DNA of 64,000 nucleotides from Deltaproteobacteria bacterium UBA5205 (lineage in GTDB: Bacteria > Desulfobacterota > Syntrophorhabdia > Syntrophorhabdales > Syntrophorhabdaceae). How positions within the stretch are numbered: the first letter of the stretch is position 1; each line of letters opens with the position of its first letter. The DNA lies in contig DHVP01000015.1 of the NCBI GenBank assembly GCA_002412715.1, positions 1 through 64,000 on the forward strand, given 5' to 3'. The position numbers and the translations under genes were made by a program. Under the pieces are notes generated by a model, which worked only from the letters and a program-made list of their open reading frames with translations, ran no database searches and had not been told where the DNA came from. Positions 7,969 to 17,295 of the stretch are shown piece after piece.

Positions 7969-10053
7969 ATGGCGATTGATCCCATCAAGAAGCTGACAAT
8001 CCTAAGCCCCAGAAACAGCAGCAAGCGGCTCATGCGCACCGTCAGCGCTCTTGGTATCATTGACGTCATCGACGCCGGCGAACAGCTCCAAGACAAAGCC
8101 CTCCACATGCGAATAAAAAGCACCTCAACGGAAGATGTTGATGACGTGCTGCGCAAGATCGAGGCTGTCCTCGGCCTCCTCAAGGCCTATGCCCCCGAAG
8201 AGCAAGGGTTCTTCCAGGGGCTCACGCCTGTCCCCCAGATAATCGACAGGGAGGAACTCAGGAACGCAACGGAGAATTACGATCTGGAGGGGCGATCCCG
8301 GCTGGCGAGCGAACTCGATGAGATTCTCAGGCGCAGCGAACGGGCAAAGACCGACATAGAAAACCGTCTTGCCGCACTCATGCCCTTTGTCGACCTTCCG
8401 TTCACGATGGAAGATTTCCACCGCCCCCGCAGGACGTGTCTTCTCTTCGGCTATCTTCCTCGAAAACATTTGGAACACCTGGGCAGACCGGTCTCACCGT
8501 GGAAAGATATCGCCTGGGAGATCATCGACAACGAGGCATCAGACAGCGCGGGGTCTTTCCCTACCCCCGCGGACCCCAAAATGGCGAAAACTATCAAAGA
8601 AAATGCCAGAGTGCTCGTTGCCGTCCTCAAGGATGATGTCGATGAGGTGAAGAGCGCTCTCTCCCGGCTTTCCTTTGTCGAGATAAATCTTCCGGACTTT
8701 TCAGAAACGATAGGCGACCATGTGAAAGGGCTTCAGGGAGACCTTTCACAGCTTTCCGCCACAATGGCAGAGACACTTGCGAAGGTGGAGACACTTGCGC
8801 CGGAGCACCGTACGCTGATAACCCTCAAAGCATTCTGGACCGCGAACAGGAATGAGCGCCTCGCACTGACAAAAACGCTGGGCGGGAAATGGGTGCACCT
8901 TCTCACGGGATACATACGAACACGGGACGTTGACCGGCTCCAAACGACGTTCGCGAAAGAGTTTCCCGAATCCGTCATTGTCCTCGAGGACCCAACACCC
9001 GATGAGGATGTTCCGGTAAGCCTCACCCTGACGAAAACCATGCGCCCGCTCTCGCTGCTCGTAGAGATGTTCGGGTTGCCGCCATACCGAAGCTTCGACC
9101 CGACGCCGTACCTTCACGTCAATTTCTATCTCTTCTTCGGCATTTGTTTTTCCGATGTCGGTTATGGCCTGATGCTCATCGCCACCTCCCTGTATCTTAT
9201 ACGAAAAACGAAACAATACCAGGGAGTGGCCGATTTTGGCCGTATCCTTCTCATGGGAGGGATAAGCACCGTCATTTTCGGGGCTCTGCTGGGTTCATGG
9301 TTTGGAGATCTCTACCAACCTAAATATCTTGGAGAGAACAACCTGCTTTTGCGCCTTCAGTCGATCTTTGTCGTTCTCGACCCTGTCAGCAAAACGATCT
9401 ATGCCCTCCTCATCGCGCTTCTGATCGGCGTTCTCAACCAGTTTTTCGGGATCGGGCTCAGAATGTACGGTGCACTCAGGACCGGCGACTGGAAGAGCGC
9501 GCTTTTTGACGGCTTCTTCTGGTTTCTGACACTTCCCGGTCTGCTCATACTCGTAAGCAAGCTCTTTGTCAACACGCCGCAGCCCCTGTATCAAACGGGC
9601 GTTGTATTGTTCGGTGCGGGGGCGCTGGGGCTCATCCTTACCCAGGGGCGTGACCAGAAGAACCCTGTAGCAAGGATCCTTAGCGGAATGGTGAGTCTCT
9701 ACGGAATCGTGGGAAGCTATGGCATTACAACCTTTATTGGCGACACCCTCTCCTATTGCAGGCTGCTCGCCCTGGGACTCACCACATCCATAGTCGGCAC
9801 AACCTTTAACATGCTCGGCGGCCTCATGAAAGACATTCCCTACGTCGGGCTGTTTCTTTTCATTCTCATCGTCGTAGCAGGCCATCTCTTCAACTTCGTC
9901 ATAAGCCTCCTTGGCGCCTTTGTCCACTCCATGCGTCTCATATTCGTGGAGTTCTTCGGGAGATTCTATGACGCCGGGGCCCGTCCCTTCCGGCCACTCG
10001 GATTTGACTCACCTCTGTGTGAAATGAAAAAGGAGGGTACACGCAATGGTTAA
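7969..10053 (+). CDS. ntpI: V/A-type ATPase subunit I (a-subunit)
   Basis: A 694-residue subunit with a soluble N-terminal half (about 1-370) that contacts the stalk and a membrane half with seven or eight hydrophobic segments that forms the ion half-channels. The conserved segment SYCRLLALGL contains Arg598, the counterpart of the essential arginine that meets the rotor carboxylate. GICFSDVGYGLML is a second family hallmark. It starts 3 bases after the subunit H stop, which points to translational coupling. Confidence 0.93.
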   Translation: MAIDPIKKLTILSPRNSSKRLMRTVSALGIIDVIDAGEQLQDKALHMRIKSTSTEDVDDVLRKIEAVLGLLKAYAPEEQGFFQGLTPVPQIIDREELRNATENYDLEGRSRLASELDEILRRSERAKTDIENRLAALMPFVDLPFTMEDFHRPRRTCLLFGYLPRKHLEHLGRPVSPWKDIAWEIIDNEASDSAGSFPTPADPKMAKTIKENARVLVAVLKDDVDEVKSALSRLSFVEINLPDFSETIGDHVKGLQGDLSQLSATMAETLAKVETLAPEHRTLITLKAFWTANRNERLALTKTLGGKWVHLLTGYIRTRDVDRLQTTFAKEFPESVIVLEDPTPDEDVPVSLTLTKTMRPLSLLVEMFGLPPYRSFDPTPYLHVNFYLFFGICFSDVGYGLMLIATSLYLIRKTKQYQGVADFGRILLMGGISTVIFGALLGSWFGDLYQPKYLGENNLLLRLQSIFVVLDPVSKTIYALLIALLIGVLNQFFGIGLRMYGALRTGDWKSALFDGFFWFLTLPGLLILVSKLFVNTPQPLYQTGVVLFGAGALGLILTQGRDQKNPVARILSGMVSLYGIVGSYGITTFIGDTLSYCRLLALGLTTSIVGTTFNMLGGLMKDIPYVGLFLFILIVVAGHLFNFVISLLGAFVHSMRLIFVEFFGRFYDAGARPFRPLGFDSPLCEMKKEGTRNG

Positions 10054-10080
10054 CCACAAAAACTTTGGAGGAAGAATACA

Positions 10081-10596
10081 ATGAGCCCAGAATGGATCGA
10101 GATTGGTCGTGGTCTTTGCTACGCGGGGGCGGGACTCGCCTTCGGACTGGCGGGAGCCGGTTCGGCCTGCGGCATCGCCATTGCCTCCCATGCAGGAGCA
10201 GGCGTTATGCGCGAAAAACCCGAGCTCTTCGGCAGGATGCTCATTATGGTAGCCTTGCCGGGCACTCAGGGATTTTACGGGTTCATCGCCGCCATCCTTA
10301 TTATGACCCAGACGGGTCTCATAGGCGGCGGTCCGCTGAAGATATCACTCGGCACAGGCCTTGCTCTGTTCTTCATCGGCCTTGGTGACGGTATCGCACA
10401 GCTTGTCTCAGCCATCAAGCAAGGGGAGGCATCCGCGGCAGGCATCGCACTCGTTGCAAGGCGCCCCGAATCGGCAGGACGGGCAATCCTCTTCCCTGCA
10501 TTCGTCGAGACCTATGCGGTGGTCGCCCTGCTGGCAACAATCCTCTTTATTATCTTCCTGACACAACCCTCGGTGCTTGAGCACGTAACAGGGTAG
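10081..10596 (+). CDS. ntpK: V/A-type ATPase subunit K, sodium-type rotor ring
   Basis: A 171-residue proteolipid with two hairpins (four membrane helices), like Enterococcus hirae NtpK. The residues that bind Na+ in that enzyme are all matched: Leu59-Pro-Gly-Thr62-Gln63 in hairpin 1, Gln114 (SAIKQGEASAAGI) and Glu143 (FVETYA) in hairpin 2. Only the second hairpin carries the ion-binding carboxylate, as in V-type rings. Na+ rather than H+ coupling is inferred from this set. GGAGG precedes the ATG. Confidence 0.93.
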   Translation: MSPEWIEIGRGLCYAGAGLAFGLAGAGSACGIAIASHAGAGVMREKPELFGRMLIMVALPGTQGFYGFIAAILIMTQTGLIGGGPLKISLGTGLALFFIGLGDGIAQLVSAIKQGEASAAGIALVARRPESAGRAILFPAFVETYAVVALLATILFIIFLTQPSVLEHVTG

Positions 10597-10623
10597 AGCC
10601 GGATAAAGGAGCCGCACGGGGCC

Positions 10624-11211
10624 ATGAGTTTAGAAAAGATCAAGGAAGCTGTATTAAAAGCATCAAAAACAGAGGCGGAGCATATCAATTCCGCCGCAGA
10701 GAAACAGGCGAAAGAAAGACTGGAACTCAAGAAGGAGAATCTGCGCCGCGAATTCGAGTACCAGTTCCAGGCGCGCTCCCGCCTTATTGAAGAAGAGTAT
10801 TCGAGGAGACTCGCCCACTTTCAGGGAACCTCCGCGAAAGAGTTTCTCGAAGCCAAAAATGCAACCCTTCGCGCCATCTTTGACCGAGCCCGCCGGAAGG
10901 TGCTTTCATGGTCCCCCGATGAATACGGACACGTGATGAAAGGCTTTCTCGAAAAGATCAGCGCCGGACGCAGGGGACGGATAAGGATCCATCACGACGA
11001 CACAGAGATCTTCCGCGGACTTCTCGAATCTGTAAACGGCGGCCGTGATGAAGCAAACCGGATTGCGATCGATGAGAGCACCCTTCCCGATCGAGGAGGC
11101 TTCATCTTTATAAGCGATGATTTTGAGGTTGACGCTACCCTGCGAACGATACTGGGCGACATAGAGCAGTCGCTGCTTCCTCAGATGTCACAGGACCTTG
11201 CGCATATATGA
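10624..11211 (+). CDS. ntpE: V/A-type ATPase subunit E (peripheral stalk)
   Basis: A 195-residue protein with a charged helical N-terminal half (about 1-95) and a globular C-terminal half ending in an RGGFIF-like strand typical of subunit E (here PDRGGFIFISDDFEVDATL). It forms the stator with the H/G-like coiled coil. Its stop overlaps the start of subunit C by 4 bases (ATGA). Confidence 0.85.
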   Translation: MSLEKIKEAVLKASKTEAEHINSAAEKQAKERLELKKENLRREFEYQFQARSRLIEEEYSRRLAHFQGTSAKEFLEAKNATLRAIFDRARRKVLSWSPDEYGHVMKGFLEKISAGRRGRIRIHHDDTEIFRGLLESVNGGRDEANRIAIDESTLPDRGGFIFISDDFEVDATLRTILGDIEQSLLPQMSQDLAHI

Positions 11212-12215
11212 AAGCATCCGCGGACTACATGACACCCTTTATAAAGAACCGTCCCGAATGGGGTTTTGTGGGGGGAAGAATAAGTGCTCTTGAAGAAAAG
11301 CTTTTGCCCAGGGAGTTCTTTCCTTCCATTATAGAGATGCACCACACAGAGGATATATTCCAGCATTTTCAGGGAACCCTGATTGAAGACTACCTGGACC
11401 CGGGAATCCCCTGGGAGGACTTCAGCGCCGTAGCAGACGAGTGCTTCTACGACATCGCCGTATCCTTGAGAGAGGATTGCCCTTCGCCCGTACCTGCCGA
11501 CCTTTTCCTCATCAAGAATGACTACCTGAATATTAAAAGCGCCCTTTCGGGTATGGAAGGCACGCCGTTTACGCCCGGCACGGTTTCGGCGGAAAAGGTA
11601 GGCTCCGTTTTCAGCGGCGAGTACGCCGACCTTCCCCCCGCCTTCAGAGACCGGATCACCGGTGCCGCGATAGATCTCAGTGAGCTTGATGAGTCCCTGT
11701 CTGACATATTCGTCGACGGGGCATATCTGCGCCATCTTCTCCTGCTTGCCGAAGGGATAGACAGCCCGCTCATCCACGGCTGCGTTCGGAATCGCGTCCT
11801 CGGCCATGCCATTTCCTCCATGTGGCGCGTCCTCAGACAGGGCAGAGATCTCAAACAGGTCGTGGATTACCTCCTGCCCCTGGGCGACGAAAATCCGCTC
11901 ATCATGGAGATGGCTGCCGCACAGGATCCGTCCTTATGGCCCGAGATGGTGGGGGGCGAGATTGGAAACCAGTTGTCCCGGGCGCTTCAGATGCCCTTCG
12001 ACGAACAGGTTTCGACTTTTGAACTGAAGGTTGAGAATTTAGTCGTCCACATGGCTTCGTATGCCCGCCTGGAGACGTCAGGACCCGAACGTGTCTTCGC
12101 CTTTCTTATGGCGCTCGAGGCCGAGATGCAGAACCTCAAACTCGTCGTTACCGGGAAGATCAACAGACTCGACGACGACGTTCTTGCCCAGCGTCTGAGG
12201 TACATCTATGGCTAA
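11208..12215 (+). CDS. ntpC: V/A-type ATPase subunit C (rotor socket)
   Basis: A 335-residue soluble helical protein of the V-ATPase subunit C/AC39 (d) family. It caps the rotor ring and joins it to the central stalk. The internal repeated pattern of helical segments and the ending RLRYIYG fit the family. It is coupled on both sides: ATGA overlap with subunit E upstream and an 8-base overlap with subunit F downstream. Confidence 0.85.
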   Translation: MKASADYMTPFIKNRPEWGFVGGRISALEEKLLPREFFPSIIEMHHTEDIFQHFQGTLIEDYLDPGIPWEDFSAVADECFYDIAVSLREDCPSPVPADLFLIKNDYLNIKSALSGMEGTPFTPGTVSAEKVGSVFSGEYADLPPAFRDRITGAAIDLSELDESLSDIFVDGAYLRHLLLLAEGIDSPLIHGCVRNRVLGHAISSMWRVLRQGRDLKQVVDYLLPLGDENPLIMEMAAAQDPSLWPEMVGGEIGNQLSRALQMPFDEQVSTFELKVENLVVHMASYARLETSGPERVFAFLMALEAEMQNLKLVVTGKINRLDDDVLAQRLRYIYG

Positions 12216-12552
12216 GGCCTGCATAGTCGGGGAAAAACACCTCATCCTCGGTTTCAAGGGCATTGGATTTGAGGTCGTTCCGGTATCGGACCCCAAAGAC
12301 CTCGCTGAGGAGCTTTTTATGCTTACAAGAAGAAGCGATGTCGGGCTCATTCTTGTTACGGAAAGCATCGCTGCCGAAGCACCGGGGGTGATCGAAGAAT
12401 TCCGTTCCCGGAGCTCCGTCATCCTGACTGTCGTTCCCATGCACGAGGGCGGTCCCCGGACGGCTTACAAAGAGATGAGGAAAGCCATCGAACGTTCAAT
12501 GGGTATAGACCTTTTCAAGAAAGAGGAAACAACGGAAGAAAATGAGGGATAG
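12208..12552 (+). CDS. ntpF: V/A-type ATPase subunit F (central stalk)
   Basis: A 114-residue Rossmann-like small subunit (GEKHLILGFKGIGFEVVPV near the N-terminus), part of the D-F central stalk. Length and position between C and A match archaeal and bacterial V/A operons. It starts within the 3' end of subunit C and ends 3 bases before subunit A. Confidence 0.85.
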   Translation: MAKACIVGEKHLILGFKGIGFEVVPVSDPKDLAEELFMLTRRSDVGLILVTESIAAEAPGVIEEFRSRSSVILTVVPMHEGGPRTAYKEMRKAIERSMGIDLFKKEETTEENEG

Positions 12553-12555
12553 AGC

Positions 12556-14313
12556 ATGGATGGAATGAAGGGAGAGGTAATAAAGGTCTCGGGGCCGCTG
12601 GTAGTGGCCAAAGGCCTCACAGGGGCACGCATGTATGAGATGGTCCGCGTCGGGGAACTGGGGCTTTTCGGCGAAATCATCGAAATCAAGAGAGACGAAT
12701 ACTCCATACAGACCTATGAAGAGACCGAGGGGCTCGGCCCCGGTCAACCCGTTGTTCGTACCGGCGAACCGCTCAGTGTCGAGCTGGGGCCCGGCCTTAT
12801 CCGTTCCATTTATGACGGAATCCAAAGACCCCTTGATGTCCTCGCCAGAGATTTCGGTGAATACATTGTCAGGGGCACTCAGCGGCCTGCCCTTGACAGG
12901 TCGAAGATATGGGGTTTCGTACCCGTGGCCCACACCGGAGATACCGTAAAAGGAGGGGATATCCTCGGGACCGTTCAGGAAAGCGCCCTTGTCAGTCACA
13001 AGATCATGGTTCCTCCGGGACGCATGGGCACCGTCGGGCAAATCGGGCCTGTCAGCGGCAACGTGGATACCGAGGTGGCCGTCATCGAAGGACCGGACGG
13101 GCCTTTTGGCGTCACGATGGTCCAGAGATGGCCGGTGCGCGACTCTCGTCCCACAAAACGAAAGATAGCTCCCACCCAGACAATGACTACGGGCCAGCGG
13201 ATCATAGACATGTTCTTTCCCATCGTGAAGGGCGGAACCGCCTGCGTTCCCGGGCCCTTCGGCAGCGGTAAGACGGTGGTCCAGCACCAGCTGGCCAAGT
13301 GGGCCGACGCACAGATCGTCGTGTATGTCGGCTGCGGTGAACGCGGAAACGAAATGACCGACGTTCTCATGGAGTTCCCCCACCTGAAAGATCCGACGAC
13401 CGGGGAACCCCTCATGGAACGTACCGTCCTCATAGCCAATACGTCCAACATGCCCGTTGCGGCACGTGAAGCCAGCGTTTTTACCGGGATATCGATTGCG
13501 GAGTATTTCAGGGACATGGGCTATTCCGTGGCTTTGATGGCCGATTCGACAAGCCGCTGGGCGGAAGCCATGCGCGAGATCTCGGGCCGTCTTGAGGAAA
13601 TGCCCGGCGAGGAAGGGTATCCCGCATACCTGGGTTCGCGCATTGCTGGTTTCTACGAGCGGGCCGGCGCGGTCATCTGTATTGGTTCCGATGACCGTCA
13701 CGGTGCCGTTTCCATCATCGGCGCCGTCTCTCCTCCCGGTGGAGACCTTTCGGAACCCGTCGTACAGACCACCTTGCGTGTCGTCAAGGTCTACTGGGGA
13801 CTCGACGATAAACTGGCCTTTGCCCGGCATTTCCCGGCGATCAACTGGCTGGCGTCCTATTCGCTGTACCAGGAGATAGTCGACTCCGATGCGGACGATA
13901 CGGTGGACAAGATGTGGTCCGTCAACAGGAGGCGGGCCATGACCATCCTCCAGAAGGAAGCCGAGCTCGATGAACTTGTAAGGTTGGTGGGCATCGATGC
14001 CCTTTCCCTTGAAGACAGGCTCCTCATGCAGGCGGCCAGAATGATTCGGGAGGACTTTCTTCACCAGAACGCCTTTGACGACCGGGACACGTACACGTCC
14101 CCCAGAAAGCAGTTCATGCTCCTCAACCTGATCCTGCGCTACTACGATGAGATAAGGACCGGGCTCGCCGACGGGGCGACGCTCGATGCCCTTTTGAAGT
14201 TGAATGTCCTTGACGAGATAACGAGGGCAAAGCTCATCCCCGAGGATGATCTGGAACGGTTCAGATCCATTGAAAGTGACATCGTGAACAGCATCCGTGC
14301 GCTGGTCTGGTAA
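12556..14313 (+). CDS. ntpA: V/A-type ATPase catalytic subunit A
   Basis: A 585-residue catalytic subunit. The P-loop GPFGSGKT is at residues 233-240. The non-homologous insertion of A-type subunits precedes it, with the conserved stretch TGDTVKGGDILG. Also present are GCGERGNEMTDV and SSRWAEAMREISGRLEEMPGE. It hydrolyses or makes ATP at the A-B interfaces. It lies between F and B in the operon. Confidence 0.97.
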   Translation: MDGMKGEVIKVSGPLVVAKGLTGARMYEMVRVGELGLFGEIIEIKRDEYSIQTYEETEGLGPGQPVVRTGEPLSVELGPGLIRSIYDGIQRPLDVLARDFGEYIVRGTQRPALDRSKIWGFVPVAHTGDTVKGGDILGTVQESALVSHKIMVPPGRMGTVGQIGPVSGNVDTEVAVIEGPDGPFGVTMVQRWPVRDSRPTKRKIAPTQTMTTGQRIIDMFFPIVKGGTACVPGPFGSGKTVVQHQLAKWADAQIVVYVGCGERGNEMTDVLMEFPHLKDPTTGEPLMERTVLIANTSNMPVAAREASVFTGISIAEYFRDMGYSVALMADSTSRWAEAMREISGRLEEMPGEEGYPAYLGSRIAGFYERAGAVICIGSDDRHGAVSIIGAVSPPGGDLSEPVVQTTLRVVKVYWGLDDKLAFARHFPAINWLASYSLYQEIVDSDADDTVDKMWSVNRRRAMTILQKEAELDELVRLVGIDALSLEDRLLMQAARMIREDFLHQNAFDDRDTYTSPRKQFMLLNLILRYYDEIRTGLADGATLDALLKLNVLDEITRAKLIPEDDLERFRSIESDIVNSIRALVW

Positions 14314-14335
14314 TACGATTAAAAGGTAGGAGACG

Positions 14336-15721
14336 ATGGGAAACATCATTCGGGAATACAGGACAGTAAAAGAGATCTCCGGGCCCCTCATGCTTGTCGA
14401 TGACGTTGAAGGCGTGACGTATGGCGAGCTGGCAGAAATCAAGATGGAGGACGGGAGCATCCGCAGGGGCCGCGTTCTGGAAGTACACGGCAAGAAAGCC
14501 ATGGTCCAGGTCTTCGAGGGCACCCGGGGACTATCCCCGCAGGACGTCAGGGTGAAGTTTCTCGCAAAGGGGATGGAACTCGGTATGTCCATCGACATGC
14601 TCGGCCGCGTCTTTGACGGTTCCGGGCGGCCGATGGATGACGGCCCGGCCATCATCCCGGAAAAATACCTCAACGTTAACGGAAACCAGATCAATCCCTA
14701 CGCACGGGACTACCCGAACGAATTCATCCAGACGGGAATCTCCACGATCGATCTCCTGAATACCCTCGTCCGCGGCCAGAAACTCCCTCTTTTTTCCGGG
14801 TCCGGCCTTCCCCATTCACGGATCGCCGCCCAGATAGCAAGGCAGGCAACCGTCCTCAAGACAGGTGAGAAATTTGCCGTCGTCTTCGCCGCAATGGGAA
14901 TCACCTTTGAGGAAGCGGAGTTCTTCATTGCCGATTTCAGGAAGACGGGGGCCATCGAGCGTTCCGTTCTCTTCATAAACCTTGCCGACGATCCGCCCAT
15001 TGAAAGGCTCACGCTCCCGCGCATGGCCCTTACAACCGCCGAGTTCCTTGCCTTTGAAAAGGATATGCATGTCCTCGTGATCCTTACGGATATTACGAAC
15101 TATTGCGAGGCATTGCGGGAGATTTCCGCCGCCCGTAAAGAGGTTCCGGGAAGGCGGGGCTATCCGGGCTACCTTTACACCGACCTTTCCACGATCTACG
15201 AACGTGCCGGCCGCATCAAGGGAAAAAAAGGCTCCATTACTCAGATACCGGTCCTCACCATGCCTGAGGACGACAAGACCCATCCCATCCCCGACCTGAC
15301 AGGATACATCACCGAAGGCCAGATAATCATCCTTCGCCCGCTCCATACCCAGGGTATCTATCCTCCCGTCGATGTCCTTCCCTCATTGTCACGCCTCAAG
15401 GACAAGGGAATCGGGGTCGGAAAAACGAGAGAGGACCACTCCGACGTCATGAACCAGCTATACGCCGCTTATGCCCAGGGCAAGAACGCGAGAGAGCTCG
15501 CCGTAATCCTCGGCGAATCGGCGCTCACCGAGGAAGACGTCCTTTTCGTGAAATTCTCCGATGCCTTCGAGGATCGTTTTGTCCGCCAGGGCGAATACGA
15601 GAACCGCACCATAGAGGAGAGCCTCCGCATCGGCTGGGAACTGCTCGGCATGCTGCCGCCCAATCTCTTGAAGCGCGTCCGTGACGAGTTCATCGAACGC
15701 TATTACCCAAAGTCTTCGTGA
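14336..15721 (+). CDS. ntpB: V/A-type ATPase non-catalytic subunit B
   Basis: A 461-residue regulatory subunit of the A3B3 head. As usual for B subunits the P-loop is replaced, here by [15 protein letters not shown]. Other conserved blocks are [15 protein letters not shown] and [21 protein letters not shown]. It starts 22 bases after subunit A, with a GGAG motif upstream. Confidence 0.97.
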   Translation: MGNIIREYRTVKEISGPLMLVDDVEGVTYGELAEIKMEDGSIRRGRVLEVHGKKAMVQVFEGTRGLSPQDVRVKFLAKGMELGMSIDMLGRVFDGSGRPMDDGPAIIPEKYLNVNGNQINPYARDYPNEFIQTGISTIDLLNTLVRGQKLPLFSGSGLPHSRIAAQIARQATVLKTGEKFAVVFAAMGITFEEAEFFIADFRKTGAIERSVLFINLADDPPIERLTLPRMALTTAEFLAFEKDMHVLVILTDITNYCEALREISAARKEVPGRRGYPGYLYTDLSTIYERAGRIKGKKGSITQIPVLTMPEDDKTHPIPDLTGYITEGQIIILRPLHTQGIYPPVDVLPSLSRLKDKGIGVGKTREDHSDVMNQLYAAYAQGKNARELAVILGESALTEEDVLFVKFSDAFEDRFVRQGEYENRTIEESLRIGWELLGMLPPNLLKRVRDEFIERYYPKSS

Positions 15722-15730
15722 TCCCGGAGG

Positions 15731-16375
15731 ATGGCCGTGAGACTCGCCGTAAACCCGACACGAATGGAACTCCTGAAGCTTCGAAGACGCCTTGTCGTCG
15801 CCCGCCGGGGCCACAAGCTCCTCAAAGACAAGCTCGACGGCCTGATAAAGGAATTCATGAACATCGCCCTCGAATATCGCAGGCTCCGCCAGATTGTCGA
15901 TGACGAGCTGCCCTACGTCATGAAGCTCTTCGTCCTCGCCGAGATCACTTCCTCGAGAGCCATCACCGAAAACGCCCTGGAATCCGTTCAGCAGGACCTT
16001 GAACTCATTGTCCGCCCCTTAAGGCTCATGGGTGTCAGCATCCAGAAGCTCGAGATCACTTACGGTGAGGCAACCGGGCGTTACTCGCTCGTGCACACCT
16101 CCGCGGAACTTGACATGGCCATCGTCAAATTGCGTGAATTCCTTCCCATGTTGCTTTCCATGGCTGAAACGGAGGACAAGGTGCGCCGGTTGAGCAAGGA
16201 AGTCGAAAAGACACGCAGGCGCGTGAACGCCCTTGAGTATTCCTTCATCCCCCGCCTTAACGAGACCATCCGGTTCATCACGTCAAAACTCGAGGAGATG
16301 GAACGCTCCACCACGAGTTCCCTCATGAAGATAAAATCCCAGCGGCTCGCCCGGGAATCATCGCAGGACATCTGA
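15731..16375 (+). CDS. ntpD: V/A-type ATPase subunit D (central rotor shaft)
   Basis: A 214-residue coiled-coil protein. The N-terminal block (VNPTRMELLKLRRRL, then a charged helix) and the C-terminal block with RRVNALEYSFIPRL-like residues are the two subunit D signatures. It is the last gene of the operon, 9 bases after subunit B, with GGAGG upstream. No separate subunit after D is visible. Confidence 0.93.
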   Translation: MAVRLAVNPTRMELLKLRRRLVVARRGHKLLKDKLDGLIKEFMNIALEYRRLRQIVDDELPYVMKLFVLAEITSSRAITENALESVQQDLELIVRPLRLMGVSIQKLEITYGEATGRYSLVHTSAELDMAIVKLREFLPMLLSMAETEDKVRRLSKEVEKTRRRVNALEYSFIPRLNETIRFITSKLEEMERSTTSSLMKIKSQRLARESSQDI

Positions 16376-16376
16376 C

Positions 16377-16415
16377 AAAAAAAAACTCCCCGGCGGTATC
16401 ATTCCCACCGGGGAG
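16377..16415 (-). terminator. Intrinsic terminator between convergent operons
   Basis: CTCCCCGG (16386-16393) pairs with CCGGGGAG (16408-16415). Read leftward, the hairpin is followed by nine U residues (16377-16385). It is therefore a standard terminator for the minus-strand cytidylate-kinase-like gene; the hairpin may also slow rightward polymerase leaving the ATPase operon, but without a U-run. Confidence 0.8.
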
Positions 16416-16434
16416 CGGTAGTGTCACGCCGAAG

Positions 16435-17283
16435 CTACTTGAAATCAAAGTGACCGAATCTCGGCAACATCTGGTACTGTATGTCAAATTCAAGGGGAAG
16501 GTCGCCCGCGATGGTCTTCACCTTTTCCTTGATGCTCTGCGAGTCGTCCGTCTCGTGCACGAAACCCCTTATAATGAGCCCATACCGCGGCATCCCCTCT
16601 TCTTTAGGCACTACGTCGAGGTAGGAAACGGTAAAGGAGGGATCGGTCAGGATTGCGGCCTTCACCCTTGCCGCAATAACCCTCAAACCAAGGATGTTCA
16701 ATGCCTCACCGGTTTTCAAAATCTCCTTCTCCGCAAGTCCTTTTTTGATCTCATCTACGATCTCTTGCTGAGTCTGTGTCGAAGTGTTGAACACGCTGTC
16801 AAACTCCTCTGCATCATCCCATTTCTTGCCGTAAATGATATACATGGATCGGGACATGTCGGCATCAACCTTTTCGATGATCCAGCGGGCCGTGTTCTCA
16901 TTGATCACCTGGTCACCCTGGACTCTGTTTATGCGATCCTCCATGCTGCTTTCTATGCGGACCCTGAGAACATGAGGGACACCCTTTAAAAGAAAAGTGG
17001 CGCCGGTGCCGGCTATGATGACCTTGTCCTTTTTCGCATATTCATAGATAATGCTCTGGATAAGGGCGACAAAGGCCTTGAAAGACCAATCATTGCGCTC
17101 CCACACGTTGGGATAGTGCTCGTCGAAATCTTTTGCATAGGTCCCCCACCGTGGTCCCTGGGACGAAATGTCCTTGAACATGGTGGCGCGGTCTACATAT
17201 TCATAACCGAGTTCCTGGGCTATCTGAAGGGCGATTGCCTTCGCCCCGCCTCCGAACTGCCGTGATATAGTCAATATTGCCAT
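16435..17283 (-). CDS. Cytidylate-kinase-like protein with C-terminal BON-like domain
   Basis: A 282-residue protein. Residues 1-190 match the cytidylate-kinase-like family: the start AILTISRQFGGGAKAIALQI replaces the usual GSGG phosphate loop by GGGAKA, followed by GYEYVDRATMF and an IIAGTGATFLL strand. The C-terminal 80 residues (VIAARVKAAIL... DDSQSIKEKVKTIAG) look like a BON-type domain. Its substrate is unknown; such proteins often sit beside transporters and may sense or bind nucleotides. It follows the permease gene by 12 bases, so the two form an operon. Confidence 0.7.
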   Translation of the reverse strand: MAILTISRQFGGGAKAIALQIAQELGYEYVDRATMFKDISSQGPRWGTYAKDFDEHYPNVWERNDWSFKAFVALIQSIIYEYAKKDKVIIAGTGATFLLKGVPHVLRVRIESSMEDRINRVQGDQVINENTARWIIEKVDADMSRSMYIIYGKKWDDAEEFDSVFNTSTQTQQEIVDEIKKGLAEKEILKTGEALNILGLRVIAARVKAAILTDPSFTVSYLDVVPKEEGMPRYGLIIRGFVHETDDSQSIKEKVKTIAGDLPLEFDIQYQMLPRFGHFDFK

Positions 17284-17295
17284 GACAACACCCCC

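Noticed and set aside
12496..14694. 732-codon open frame antisense to V/A-ATPase subunits A and B
   Set aside because: It mirrors two highly conserved genes in high-GC DNA; no recognisable domain and no ribosome site.
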